Positions 12,534 through 24,566 of a stretch of 64,000 nt of DNA are shown piece by piece (positions within the stretch are counted from its first letter, which is position 1; each line of letters begins with the position of its first letter). The notes beneath the pieces are model-generated. The model did no database searches, was not told where the DNA came from, and saw only the letters and a list, made by a program, of their open reading frames with translations. This DNA comes from Turbatrix aceti (lineage: Eukaryota; Nematoda; Chromadorea; Rhabditida; Panagrolaimidae): assembly GCA_963969345.1 (NCBI GenBank), contig OZ017768.1, positions 7,340,718 to 7,404,717 on the forward strand, in the 5' to 3' direction. Position numbers and translations under genes: made by a program.

Positions 12534-13276
12534 TTTGGGGAGCGACGGGGACTGGCCTAAAAAATGACCCGAAATGCAAAAAATAGCGTATTTCGTCGAA
12601 AATGATCGTTTTTCCAAAAAGCTTACAAATAGAACCAAAATATCGTAATTCGTCAGAGAAAATTTTTTTTTTACAGGAATGTATCGTAAATCACAAAAAA
12701 ATTTTTTTTTACAAAAATCCAAGAAGTATCCTAATTTTTTAATAAACCGTAAAACTGCAATTTTGTCATCCAAAAAATGAGGAAAAAAGTATCGTAATTC
12801 GTCAAAAAACAATTTTTGCAAAAATCCAACAAATAAAATCAAAAATACCGTAATTTACCAAATAAACCGCAAAAACTACATTTTTTTAATTTTTAAAGAT
12901 ATTTCGTCAATTTCAACGACATTCCATAATTTTTCCAATTAAACTCGTCAAACAAAAACAATTTTTGCAAAAATCCTACAAATAAAACCAAAAATACCGT
13001 AATTCACCAAATAAACCGTAAAAACTACAATTTTTCCATTTTCAGAGATATTTCATCGATTTCAACGACTTTCCATATTTTTTTTAACGACTCCACATTG
13101 ATAGCTTTTTATTAGAATACATTCTGCGTGTGACTCGTTAGGAAAGAAACATATTAGATATACAGTGTGAGACCATCGACAGGACATGAAACAACAAAAA
13201 AATATATTTAGATTGCAAATAAAAATTATTATAGTAGATACTACTCTCCGGTTGATTATTGACGCTATCGCTCCGA
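12534..13276. repeat. Intergenic region with imperfect tandem repeat
   Basis: This is the upstream region of GIT and downstream region of PTPA. About 12818-12950 and 12965-13085 are two imperfect copies of a unit containing AAAATACCGTAATT, CAAATAAACCG and ATATTTCATCGATTTCAACG. A reverse-strand AATAAA for PTPA lies at 13108-13113. No ORF is credible. Confidence 0.55.
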
Positions 13277-14917
13277 TTACGATGCTGTCACATCCTCGTC
13301 ACCGTCCTCGACTATGGCTTCCATGGTTTCGACATTTTCGATGATGGGGTGGATTGGTGGGGGCTGAAGGTCCTCGACCTGATCGGTCACGACTTCGGGC
13401 CTCTGCTGGGGCTGCGAGAAGCAAGGTCGTTCGTCGATTTTGAGAATTGAGCCGAAAAGAAAGTGCTGAGCGACGGGGAGCTTTTTTAGGCACTGAAAAA
13501 TGGTTTTTTCGTGTTTTGGCCTAAAATCGGAAAAAATTCACTGACCTCGCCTTCGTACATTTTAAACATGCCGGAATTGACCTTTTCCCACGTCGCGACG
13601 CTGCTGATGTTGTACAGCTGATTTGAGTGCTCGTAAAATGGCCCGAATTTTACCTAAAACCCAACTTTCAAAAAAATTCTAAATTAAAGAAAAACCCACC
13701 TCGTTGATGAGCTGAACAGCTTCAAAAAACAAATTGTCGTCCTTGTACTGCTCGACAGTCGACGGAATCAGATAATGATCGGGAACGAGTCTTGCACGAT
13801 TTTTGATGAGCTGAGAGCTGCCAAAAATAAACGGAACAAATTGGTAGTCGTCAATGGCGTGCACACCACGGCTGCCAGCAGGTTCCATGCGATAGACCGA
13901 CTGCAGTTTACGGACAAACTTGAGATAACGGTGGAAAAGTCTCAAGACCGTGGCTTTGTCGTCGTCCGGCTTGACGAGAGCTCCGGTGGCGTAGAGGCAG
14001 TAAACAAACATCAGAAAAGCAGCTTCGTGGCCTGATCCGTAGTCGATACGCGTCGAGTTGCCAAAGGAATCGAGCAGGTAGGGAACGAGCTCGATCACCG
14101 CTTCCTTCTTTCCCTCAGGCAGAAGATCTCGCACGAGATTCGGGACTTCTTTTTGCATTTTATCGTACCACAAACGATAGGTCTTGTTGCCGTATCGCTG
14201 GATATCCATGTCTTCCAGGGGAAAAAGCGACATGTAAGACTGAAAAAGAAAAAAATACCGTAAGCAAACAAGAAAAAGCCACAAAGTAACAAAAAGTCGA
14301 CGAAAATACCGTAATTTGTATCGTAAAAAGTAAGAAGATCGATTACGATTGAAAAGTAATATTCACAATCGATAAATACCGTTTCCAAAAGTAATATTGT
14401 CCTCGCGCTCGTTTCTTTTGAAAGTAAATAAGTAATACAAAATCGACAAAAGTACCGTAATTTGTATCGTAAAAAGTAATAAAAAAGTAACATTTTTAAC
14501 GAACAAAAACCGTTTTCATGAATAATATCGTTTTGGCGCTCGTTTCTTTACATTTTTACAGTATTATACTTTTTTTGTTATCGTAAAACACAAACCTCGA
14601 GCGTATCGATGAGATTAATGACAGCATTGATTCTGTCGCTCACAGGGATATTTGCAGTTGTTGGAAGACTTTTTACGGAATCATTGATTCGTCTGAGAAA
14701 ATGCATATACGCTTCGTAGGCCTGTGAAAACCAGATTATCGTGTATAAATATTTAAAAAAAACAGTATAGACTTACCTCGGATCGATACCACTTGGCCAT
14801 GTCAAAGATGGCACTGACCTGCTTCTTGGGAACGACAAAGTCATGGGCATCAACAATTGTGGCCGTGGTGGTAGCCTCGGTGGTAGATGACGGCGGAGCC
14901 GCTGGTTCATCTGCCAT
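13277..14917 (-). CDS. PTPA: PP2A phosphatase activator (PTPA), five exons
   Basis: PTPA is an ATP-dependent chaperone and peptidyl-prolyl isomerase that activates the catalytic subunit of protein phosphatase 2A. Exons: 14917-14777, 14721-14596, 14239-13700, 13653-13546, 13492-13277; all are multiples of three, giving 376 residues (human about 358). Family motifs seen are YEAYMHFLRRINDSVK, YGNKTYRLWYDKM, RIDYGSGHEAAFL, DDYQFVPFIFGSSQL, FGPFYEHSNQLYNIS and PVAQHFLFGS. These cover the nucleotide- and PP2A-binding surfaces. The last 40 or so residues are acidic and not conserved. The start lies 14 bp downstream of an acceptor-like TTTCTAG (AG at 14931-14932), suggesting trans-splicing. The gene is divergent from the zinc-finger gene. 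Confidence 0.95.
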
Positions 14918-16153
14918 ATCACAACGCGACCTAGAAATTGGAGGAGGGAAGGAACTCAAAAAAAAAGAAAGCGCAGGCAATTGACGGATCCACGCGAATA
15001 TCTGTCTGCCGAACAGAGTTTTTGAGTGAGGAAAATAACACTGACAACCCAAATTACCATCACTCAGGAAAGCAGTGTTCCGTGTGATTGTTATATAAAA
15101 ACCTGAGAAAAATCATCCTATCTGACATTATCCAACCCCAAAATCAGGCACAGTTAAAAACCCCACAACTTGGATGTTTTGGTTGAATCAACCTCGATAG
15201 ATCCATTTCACGACTCTTTTTTTAATGATATTATGCCAAGGAAAAATTATTGCCTCCGATTTTTACAACACTTCCTTCCCCTGACCCGGATGGTTCTTTT
15301 TCGTTGGGTGCGTATACTCCCGTAAGCGTGCGTACGCAACCGCGTGCGCTGTGGATTATAACAGCAGACAGAAGAGAAGAGAAATAAATGAAGGAAAAAT
15401 CCTCTCCGGGTTCCTTTCCCAAATGCCTGCTATACGTTTGTCTCGTCTCTTTCCTGTTGGTTGTTCCCTGGCAGCGTGCGCTTGTTCAAAAAAAAGTACG
15501 CACCGATCATGCACACACCGTAAACTGGACGCACACAATAGGACTACCAAACGCCAGTCACTATAGCCAACTTTCGCTCCAAAACCACATCGATCTGGCT
15601 GCGTTTACTCTTTCTACGCATTCTGTTTCATACTTTCCTGTGTACGATCATCTACCATATACCATAACTTACAGTATGACTTTAACGATAAATTGTTATG
15701 TTTTTCTTGTTAAAAAGGTAGTACCAACCTCTGGCAACATACGCTGACCAACGTTACCCTTGTACTGTGGGATACGGTTGAGAAACGGTGGCTGACAGTT
15801 GGTAACGGTGCTTTTTTCCTGGTTTTGGTTATTATCGGTTTACTTGTATTTTGCGTGTTGGCAACTTACTTTTGAGCCTTTAAAACTGTTAAAAACGTAT
15901 AAAGAAACGGTATAAAGTCTCAAACGAGATTCAGTTACGGTAGAACACAGTAATTTTCTTGCTTTACGGTTTTCGTGTTTACGATATCGCGCTTCTTTTG
16001 TACTTTGTCAATCGTACGATTCATATTCTTTGTATTGGCCTATTTGGTATCGTTTCCGTGTATTTTGAAGTTTTGAATTGCCGCAAATGGTTTTTTTCGT
16101 TGTCAAAGGATGTTTTTGACTAAAACCGACTTTTTCAGTGAAAGACGGGCGTC
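14918..16153. promoter_or_regulatory. Upstream region between PTPA and the zinc-finger gene
   Basis: This 1.2 kb region separates two divergent starts. Acceptor-like sites occur near both (14931-14932 reverse, 16137-16138 forward), so much of it may be outron plus a bidirectional promoter. It has alternating GCGTGCGTACGC-type stretches near 15325-15350. No gene is seen. Confidence 0.4.
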
Positions 16154-17913
16154 ATGGCCGGTGAATTCAATCAACTGGATCTTGATAGCCTCCAACCGAT
16201 GTCAAATCAGTATTTCGACAATGGCATGTCACTCGGAGCTGACGAATTTCTTGGTGGACACAGTGCCGATCAGTTTACGACCGATGGAGTGAGTTTTCTT
16301 GGGTTTTTACTGTAAAAATACCGTTTTTTCGCATTTTTTGATGCAAATGTGCGGTTTTTGACTTTTGGGATGATCTGAAAGATGTGGAATTCTGTGTTTT
16401 TATAAAATACGATTGAAAATAGGGAATTCAAGGAGTGATAACTTTTTTTTGGTGCGTTTTTATGGTTTTTAGTCAAAACGCAAAAATTTATGGAGAATAC
16501 GGTTTTATCTGCGTTTTTATGATATTTTTTTTGCAAGTGAGGGGGAAACCGTATATATTGCTTCGAAAGTTATGTTTTCTGATTTCAGTTTGATCAATCA
16601 GCGTCAGGAACACCACGATCCGTCCACCAGTGTCCGACGTGCAACAAAATCTTTGTGTCATTCAAAGGTTTGTATTTTTCAACCTTTTTTTGCATGATTT
16701 TGACCGATTTGTGTTTTTTTAGGCTTACAACAACATGCAATCATACACACGGACCAGAAACCGTTCATGTGCGAGATTTGTAGTAAATCCTTTCGATTTA
16801 AATCAAACCTCTTCGAGCACCGTTCCGTGCATAATCCATACACACCTCACACCTGTCCGTACTGTGGAAAGACGTGTAGGTTGAAGGGCAACCTCAAGAA
16901 ACATCTCAAAACCCACGTTCAGTCCAAGGAAGAACTCGATGATGCGTGGAAACCGTTTGCGAGGTTTGTTTTGGGGTTTTCAACGTTTTTTGTTGGTTTT
17001 AGGGAACTTTTTTGACCCAAATGTGTTTTTTAGCAATCGAAGACCACCGGCCGAAGTCCCACACGATGCTATCATCGTCAGGGGGTCAGGTGACGTTCTG
17101 TACTCCCCGGTTGCCAGGCCGAGAAAGAAGAAGCTCGGTCTGGGAGCTGATTACCGCGTCTGGACAGACAAAATCAAGCGATCCGAGCTCTGTCCCACGC
17201 AGACGTTCGAGGAAAAGTTCCAGCAGTTCTGCGACAACATCAAGCACATCGACAATGAGGTCATGTCCGTCGAGAACCTCATCGAGAGCGCCAGGACCCT
17301 GGCTTTCGAATCTTTTGACTGCCCGATGTGCAGAACGTCATTCACGTCCAGGGGCGCGTGTTTGGAGCACGTCGATTCCGAACACACTCTTGCCCGCGTC
17401 GAAAAGCCTCACTTCTGTGAAATTTGTCTGAGAACGTTCAACGATAGCAAAAATCTCGAAACGCACGAGGAAATGCACAAAACTGTTCAGGTTATGGTCG
17501 AACGGGGGCTTGTTGAGGTGAGTTGAGCGGTTTTTGATTTTTTAATGCACGTTGCGTGCATTTTTTGAGCGGGGTTTTATGCAGTGCTTTTTTTACAAAA
17601 TTGACGATTTTTTTACAAAAAAAAACGGATCAAAGTACAAATTTTTGGTTGAATTTTGGAACGAGCACAAAAAAATGGAATTTTTGAGTCTGGTACTCGA
17701 AATTTCAGTTTTTCATATCGGATTTAGCAAAATTCGGGTTTCTGAATTTTTTGGTACCCAACACTGATTTTTTCCTATTTTGTGAAATTTCGTATTTTTC
17801 AGCTCTTCGACCCTCTGATCATGGTACCCGAACTCACGCCCGACTCATCGGCACCAACGGGCAACAACAACGCCGCCTGGCCGCCAGCCCATCACCTCAT
17901 GGGAACCGAGTAG
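16154..17913 (+). CDS. C2H2 zinc-finger protein, five exons
   Basis: A probable DNA-binding nuclear protein of 349 residues. Exons: 16154-16288, 16589-16667, 16723-16963, 17034-17517, 17803-17913, with frames matching at every junction. There are five C2H2 fingers. Three are clustered near the N terminus: CPTCNKIFVSFK...HAIIH split by an intron, CEICSKSFRFKSNLFEHRSVH-type, and CPYCGKTCRLKGNLKKHLKTH-type. After a basic linker (RPRKKKLGLG) come CPMCRTSF...HVDSEH and CEICLRTFNDS...HEEMH. The N-terminal 45 residues are acidic and Asn/Gln-rich, perhaps an activation region. The start follows CTTTTTCAG by 15 bp. I cannot assign an orthologue. Confidence 0.85.
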
Positions 17914-18155
17914 ATCCAACCGAATCTAGCCAGCACCTCGCTCTCCTTCTGCCTTGAACGTTTGTTTGTTTGTCTGTTGGTGCACTGCGATTCGAACTGA
18001 CACGTCTATTTTTTTTCGCCCCGCCCCGACCGATGACCGACCCCTTTCACCGTTCGTTTCCACGCGAGTTTGTTTCCCTCTTCTATTCGAGATGCACCAT
18101 TCATCCTCCTTTTTTGTTAATATCCAACAAAATTATCAAATATTTATCAGAGCAA

Positions 18156-19372
18156 TCAAAAAGTCAGCGTCGCGCCCGACCGACTCTCGCTGAGAGAGAG
18201 GGGACTCCTCGCAGTCCCGGTGAAGGTCGCGGTGACCTCATCCGCGGCTCCGATGACGTCGAAGACGGGCTGACCACCGTGCGTTTCTCCGGTGTCCATC
18301 AGGATGAGGTGCGGCGCGACGGAGGTGTGATCGCCGAGAGCCGTCCTCACCGCGGCCTCGAGCACCGGCGTGAACCGGAGCCATCTTGAGTCGGGATCCG
18401 ACCAGAGCAGGCTCTTTTTGATCTTCGTCACAGATGGCACCTCGACCGGGAGATCCGCCTCGATGTTGGGGTCGACGTCGGAGGCGTCGTGGAAGATCTC
18501 GGCGCTTATGGAGTGGGGAACGATGTCGGGGAAGTCCTGACAGAGGATAGCGGAGGTCTGAAAGGACATAATTTTTTAGGATAACGATTTTTTTATTTTT
18601 TAGAAATTTTGGAAATTTTTTGGAATTTTATCAAAAAATAGATTTTACTATGAAAAGTTTTTACCGTAAACTTCATTTACCTGATGCATATTTTGACAGA
18701 GTTACGATCGCTAGAAAACGCGTTTTTGCTATTTTGACGATTTTTAGCACGTTGTTGCTAAAAAAAACTGCGGCATTTCCAAAGCCAGGATACATTTTGA
18801 TCGATGTGATTTTTGTTGGAGAATCCGATGGAGAAAAATATAAAACGTTAGGGTTACCACCATGAAAAATGCCGAAACAAATGTTGTCATGTAAACATTT
18901 TTAAAGTGTAGTTTTCGGCATTTTTTATGGTGGTAACCGTAACTTTTTATAAAATTTTTCTCGGATTCTCCATCAAAAATCACATCGATAAAAATGTACC
19001 CGGGCTTTGAAATGCCGTAGTTTTTTAGTTACTACAACGTGCCAAAAATTGTTAAAAATGGCAAAAACGCGATTTTTGGCTACCGTAACTCTGCCAAAAT
19101 ATGCATCTGGCAAATAAAGTTTACGGTAAAAACTTTTTATATTAAAATCTACTTTTTGCCAAAATTTAATGACGAATTTCCAATTTTTTTGTAAGCCGTA
19201 TTTCCGGACCGACCTGTTCAAGAAGAGTATGAAGCTCCTCCCTCTTGATTGCCACCTCCCGGACTGCGATTTGAAATTGGTAGAGCTTGTAGGTGAAAAA
19301 AGCAATGGCGCCGCTGATAAAGACGGCAGCGGCGAATGTGAAGCCTGAAGACTCGATGAGACCGAAGTGCAT
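18156..19372 (-). CDS. Small single-pass membrane protein of unknown function
   Basis: Two exons, 19372-19214 and 18557-18156, encode 186 residues. Residues 10-30 (FTFAAAVFISGAIAFFTYKL) form one clear transmembrane segment near the N terminus, followed by a short charged coiled stretch (VREVAIKREELHTLLEQ). The remainder is soluble, with SRWLRFTPVLEAAVRTALGD in its middle and a Ser-rich tail. It has no cleavable-looking signal peptide, so it is probably a membrane-anchored type I or III protein. The 656-bp intron is almost entirely the MITE at 18641-19149. The gene converges on the zinc-finger gene, whose stop lies 242 bp away. I do not recognise the family. Confidence 0.65.
18641..19149. mobile_element. 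Palindromic MITE with TA target duplication (509 bp)
   Basis: This is the best-preserved member of the family. Both ends read GATTTTA-TATGAAAAG (one mismatch) inward from flanking TA dinucleotides (18639-18640 and 19150-19151), and the two halves are reverse complements for most of their length. It has no coding capacity. The TA duplication and palindrome fit a non-autonomous Tc1/mariner-type element. Confidence 0.85.
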
Positions 19373-19490
19373 TTCTGGATTATTTCCAAGTCGGATTTCT
19401 TGCCCGAAAAAGTCGGAAAAATCGAGTTTTCAAGTTTTACGCTAATTTTCAACCTCCGCAAAAAAAATTGAAAATACAGTCAATCATGGA

Positions 19491-19496
19491 TTTATT
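19491..19496 (-). terminator. Polyadenylation signal of the BIRC6-like gene
   Basis: Reverse-strand AATAAA lies 180 bp downstream of the stop codon at 19676-19678. Confidence 0.5.
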
Positions 19497-19675
19497 TTCG
19501 TATACAAACAAGTGAATGCATTCTGGCACAAAAAAAAACGATTTTGGAGGCCAAATAATTTTTCTGTACTCATTGATATGCCGTACCACGTTTTACGTTT
19601 TCTGGAGAGAGCGTTTTCTTATCGTATCTCGTATAAGGCACGGTCGAAAATTTGTCGTTCTTTGTCGTATCGGAC

Positions 19676-22600
19676 TCACTGCGACGATGAGGACGACGAC
19701 GACGACGACGATGACGACTGAGGATTGGCGGAAGGCGTGGCCGAGCTGGGAATGGTGGGGTCCTTCATGGTCTTGAGCTCGTCGATCAGTCTTCGGACTA
19801 CCGTAAACGCGGACTGAAAATTTACCAGATTAGAAAATTCAAGCTTATTTCTTTTTCAAAATTTTTTTTTGTGCTGAAGTACCCAAAATTTTTTCCGTTA
19901 AATGTTGTAAACATTGAACTAAAAAATGTTCACACTACTGTATTTTTAGTTTTTTTTCTGTCAATCCTGAAAATTTTATCCGACTGCAAAAATTTATCAG
20001 ATTAGGTAATTTGGACTTCTTTTTTTTCAAAAAAATTATTTTCGTGTCAAAAGTACCAAAAAATCAGATTTTTGATAAATGTCCTAAAAAACATCAAGAA
20101 TTTTCTAAATACCGTATTTTTGTTTGTTTCCTTCAAATCTCCAAATTTTTGACGAATTAGCAAAAATTTACGAGATTCGGTAAATAATTCGAGTTTTTTT
20201 TCAAAAAATAATTTTTGTTCCCAAAGCACTAAAAATTAGGTTTTTTTGCCAAATTATAGTAAAAGATACTCAAAAAATGTTCAAAGTACCATATTTTAGT
20301 TTTTTTTAAATTTGCAAAAAATTGATTTTTGATTCCATTTTTTAGGGCCGATCGGCCCAATTTTGATCCATTGCCATTTTGAAAAAACTCACAACGCCCT
20401 GAAGCACGGTGCTGCCTTCGTACTCGCTGTCGAGGACGGGGAGGCCGTGTGCCATGGTCGACGTGATCCAGCGCTCGGCCTGCTGAATGATTTCCTGCCT
20501 TTTCAGCCAAATATGCTTTAGCACGACATCCTTAAAATACACCGGGGGCTTGATCAACTGATCGTAGATCGCGTGGATGAGAGTGTACTGCTCGATCGTG
20601 ATGTTGTACTTCCGGCTGCCTTCATCTCCCCTCGGGGTCGAAAATTGCTTTTCGAAGCCCGGCTCGTTGAAGTACGGATGCTTGACTAGGATTAGCGCCT
20701 GAAAGGTGGAAAGAAAATGGTTACAGGTGTTCAGGTAAATTTTTGAGTAGTTACCTGGATGCTGATGAGCACCTGGAGAAGGGTGGATCGCGTGGACCAC
20801 TTTTCTTCCGGTCGGCCCTCCCACGTGCCGAGGATGGATAGACAGACTTTTCCGTCGGCATAGAGGTTGGGGTTGAAGCGAACCATGCCGTCACCCGTCG
20901 TCAGAAATAGGCATTTTGGGGGCGCGCTGGGGTAACTCGAAGGAAAGATGATATCGAATTCGAAGAGACCGTTGTTGTAAGGCGTGTCCTCGGGACCCGT
21001 AATCAGGACCTGAAAAAAACAGGTGAACATCAAAAAAAATTTTTCGTAAAAAAAGCATCAAAAATTTTTTTCGTTCAAAAAAAGCATCAATTTTTTTTTG
21101 TTCAAAGAGAACATCAAATTTTTTTTTCACTCAAAAAAAAGCATCAAAAAAAATGCATTATTTTTTTGTTCAAAAAAGCATCAAATTTTTTTGTTCAAAA
21201 AATCATCAAAATTTTTTTTTCCAAAAAAATTACCTTGATAACATCAAACCGAGATTCGTCGAGAACGACAAAGATAGAGCTGCTAAGACCCAAGGGCAGC
21301 GAAGATTTGAGCGAAGCAATTTCCTTTTTGATTCTCAGATTGCGTTCCCGGTTCGACGAAAGCATAGGATTGATATTTTTGATTTCTCTTCGGAAATTGG
21401 TAGAAAAGATTGGTCCATTTTCGTCGACGAGTTTGAAAGTCGTGAACTGGTTGCCCTGGAGCGCGTCGACGTACCTGTTCGACAGGAGCTGGTACTGCGA
21501 CAGGGGCTGGCCTTCGTCGTCGAGGGTCGATGTCGACCGATTCCGTTGCTGGCTTCGGCCGTCCGCGGTCTTGACACGCTTTTCTACTGGCAGCGTGCAT
21601 TCGTAGGTGTGCGCGCAGGTCATTATTACCTGAAATGACAAAATAGAAATTTTGAATTTTAAATTTTATTTTTTTTAAATCAAAAATTTTTTTTAAATTT
21701 AAAATTTAATTTTTTTTAATTAAAAATTTATTTTTTACATTAAAAATTTATATTTTTTAATTTTAAATAAATTTTTTAGTTCAAAATAAATTTTTTTTAA
21801 TATAAAATTAAAATTTTTAAATTTAAAATATTTTTTTTTAATTTAAATTTAAAATTTTATTTTTTTATTTCAAATTTAAAAATGCTTCCAGAGAAAAAAA
21901 TGCCACTAACCTTGGTCAACTCATCCACACGATGCACGAATTCGGTGAGCGTAGCGTCAGGTGAACCCGGCATGAGTCTATTTTCCAGGTAAGACATCAG
22001 CCCGCACCTGAACTTGGGCACGAGTTCTTTAGCGATGGATTTTGCACCTTCGTCTCTTGGTAGAACGAGCAGTGGTAACAAACTCGGCACGAGAGCAAAC
22101 GCGGCGACGAGTTCAACGAGCGACTGATAAAAATCGAGATGTTGGCTGACGTCGAAGATGCTGTCGTTATTGAGGTGATATTCCATGAGCTGGAGGACAT
22201 TCGACCTTGAGAGCATCTCCACGAGCTGCGGGGTGACGTGGGGCAGGGCGGGAGGCTGCTTAGCGATGTTCTCCGCCGCTGATTCCGAGAGTTTGAGCGC
22301 GTCACCCCAGAGGTAGGTGGTCAACGCGCAGAGCAGCCACATGAGGTGTTCTTCCTGCGCGATGCGTTCTTCGAGAGCCTTGTCGATATCCCAGTGGGAT
22401 TTGCAAGATCCATGACCGTAACCAACGCCTTTTGATCCAAGATCATTGATTCCCTGGCCATTTCCATTTGCTCCACCGGCTCCTGGGCGACCACCCGCGC
22501 TGGTGCCATTTCTGACAAGTGCCGAAGCCTGGCGCTGCTTCCTTTTTCCTCCGCTCTGGGGCGTCGTCGCCTTTACCGACTGTTCCGTGTTGTCATTCTG

Positions 22601-22952
22601 ATTTATGAGAGTGCAGATTTTTTGCAAAACCCCCGCGTTGAAGTACTGCTGGCGTTCTTCGGGCGTGGATTCGCCAATTATGCTGCAAAGATGCCATTCA
22701 TTAATTTTTTGTACTTTCAAAAAAAAATTGTTCCCTACCCAATAACCTTGAGCATGTCAGCCATGCGCCAGGGCTTTTGATCGAGTAGATGGTTGAGGCG
22801 CTCAGCGAGGTTGTTGACATCGTCGCGGCTGTCGTTGGAGAAGCCAGGTGTATTCGACGATCCCATGACAACGCGAGTCAGCGCTCGACCGGTCGACAGC
22901 ACCACCTGCTTCGAGTCGCTGACAAATGCCCAGATTCTCAGGCTACCTGATA
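19676..22952 (-). CDS. BIRC6/BRUCE-like E2 ubiquitin-conjugating enzyme, C-terminal part
   Basis: BIRC6-type proteins are giant hybrid E2/E3 ubiquitin ligases that restrain apoptosis and autophagy. Exons: 22952-22739, 22682-21911, 21629-21234, 21009-20755, 20698-20393, 19813-19676 (693 codons). The helical region before the E2 matches the BIRC6 pre-UBC segment ([37 protein letters not shown]). The UBC fold follows: [30 protein letters not shown], then [20 protein letters not shown] with the catalytic cysteine, and [18 protein letters not shown]. The last exon ends in a polyserine tail coded by a GAC/GAT repeat on the plus strand. The first exon shown starts within a codon behind an acceptor, so more exons lie upstream; I could not find them. 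The BIR domain is not in view. A Tc1-like palindrome sits 54 bp upstream of that acceptor. Confidence 0.85.
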
Positions 22953-23007
22953 CTGCAACAACAAAAAATATTATTTAACCGTATCCCTTTGAAAATGTAT
23001 ACAAATA

Positions 23008-24566
23008 CAGTGGGGTGCATAAAGATAGGACCACCTTAAAATTGGGGATTACGGTCTTTTATTGATACGGTAGACAAAATCCGCTTTCAGAAATGAATTC
23101 AGCGGTCCAGGAAACCCTATTGGCGATGTAAACCCGGTAAAATATAGCCATTGTATGGGCGAAACGCCACAAACTTGATTTTTTGGGTGGTGCAAAAAGA
23201 TAGGACCACGTTACTCAAAATTAATTTTGCAAGTAAACTATCAACCATTGAGAGTTTTAGTAATTTATACAACTATTAGGAACACAATCGATGTAAAAAA
23301 TGTGTATAACACATACATCGACTTGCGCTACAATTATATTTTTACCAATATTTGACTTGAGTACCCCCAACATCGAAAATTGCATCCTAGAAGTCAATAG
23401 ATTTTTTCCATGAACGTTCTATGCACCCAAAATGTTCTAACAGGACCGTTTAACAAATCTGATGTTAAATGGGGCATCTGTTGGACTGGGATCGACCCAA
23501 ACATTGATTTTTTTGACCTCAAGTTGACTAGATGTGCCCCTATTTGCATGAATTCCGGCTCCATTTCGCTGGATTGCCTGTGCTTTGCGGCGGTTTTGCG
23601 TCTAAATAAAAGAATATTATTGGTAAAAACATTGTAAAATGATTGAGGGTTTTTGTAACGTGTGTTGAACAGAGTGCAACGGAATCTATTTTCACCAAAA
23701 TTCATGGAGGGTTCCCTGTTCAAATCTCATCATCCAAACCATATACTATTTATGCCAAATCCTAAGATTTAGCTTGATATGTATTATTTTGAGTCAAGAA
23801 CAATTATTGAGCCTGCTGCACAGTGTTTTAATTGAAAAAACCGTGATGACGAAGTTACCGGTGTAGGGGGTGAAGATAATAAATGTGATGCGCTCTGTGC
23901 CGGCGTCGGTTCACAGCGAACAGACCCCCAATCATTTTACAATGTTTTTACCAATAATATTCTTTTATTTAGACGCAAAACCGCCGCAAAGCACAGGCAA
24001 TCCAGCGAAATGGAGCCGGAATTCATGCAAATAGGGGCACATCTAGTCAACTTGAGGTCAAAAAAATCAATGTTTCGGTCGATCTCAGTCCAACAGATGC
24101 CCCATTTAACATCAGATTTGTTAAACGGTCCTGTTAGAACATTTTGGGTGCATAGAACGTTCATGGAAAAAATCTATTGACTTCTAGGATGCAATTTTCG
24201 ATGTTGGGGGTACTCAAGTCAAATATTGGTAAAAATATAATTGTAGCGCAAGTCGATGTATGTGTTATACACATTTTTTACATCGATTGTGTTCCTAATA
24301 GTTGTATAAATTACTAAAACTCTCAATGGTTGATAGTTTACTTGCAAAATTAATTTTGAGTAACGTGGTCCTATCTTTTTGCACCACCCAAAAAATCAAG
24401 TTTGTGGCGTTTCGCCCGTACAACGGGCGAATTTTACCGGGTTTACATCGCCAATAGGGTTTCCTGGACCGCTGAGTTCATTTCTGAAAGCGGATTTTGT
24501 CTACCGTATCAATAAAAGACCGTAATCCCCAATTTTAAGGTGGTCCTATCTTTATGCACCCCACTG
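23008..24566. mobile_element. Tc1/mariner-like fold-back element, 1559 bp
   Basis: The element starts CAGTGGGGTGCATAAAGATA and ends with the reverse complement, flanked by TA (23006-23007, 24567-24568). Its arms, 23008-23650 and 23924-24566, pair without net insertion or deletion and differ at roughly a dozen positions. A 273-bp unique centre (23651-23923) separates them. Short mirror-image ORFs in the two arms are a consequence of the palindrome. I see no intact transposase, so it is non-autonomous. Confidence 0.92.

Noticed and set aside
12818..13085. Repeated units as a CRISPR-like array
   Set aside because: Only two degenerate units, no regular spacers, and the genome is eukaryotic; it is a simple tandem duplication.
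23394..24164. Two mirror-image ORFs (about 75 and 109 codons) in the Tc1-like palindrome
   Set aside because: They are the same sequence read on opposite arms. No transposase motif is present, so they are not counted as genes.
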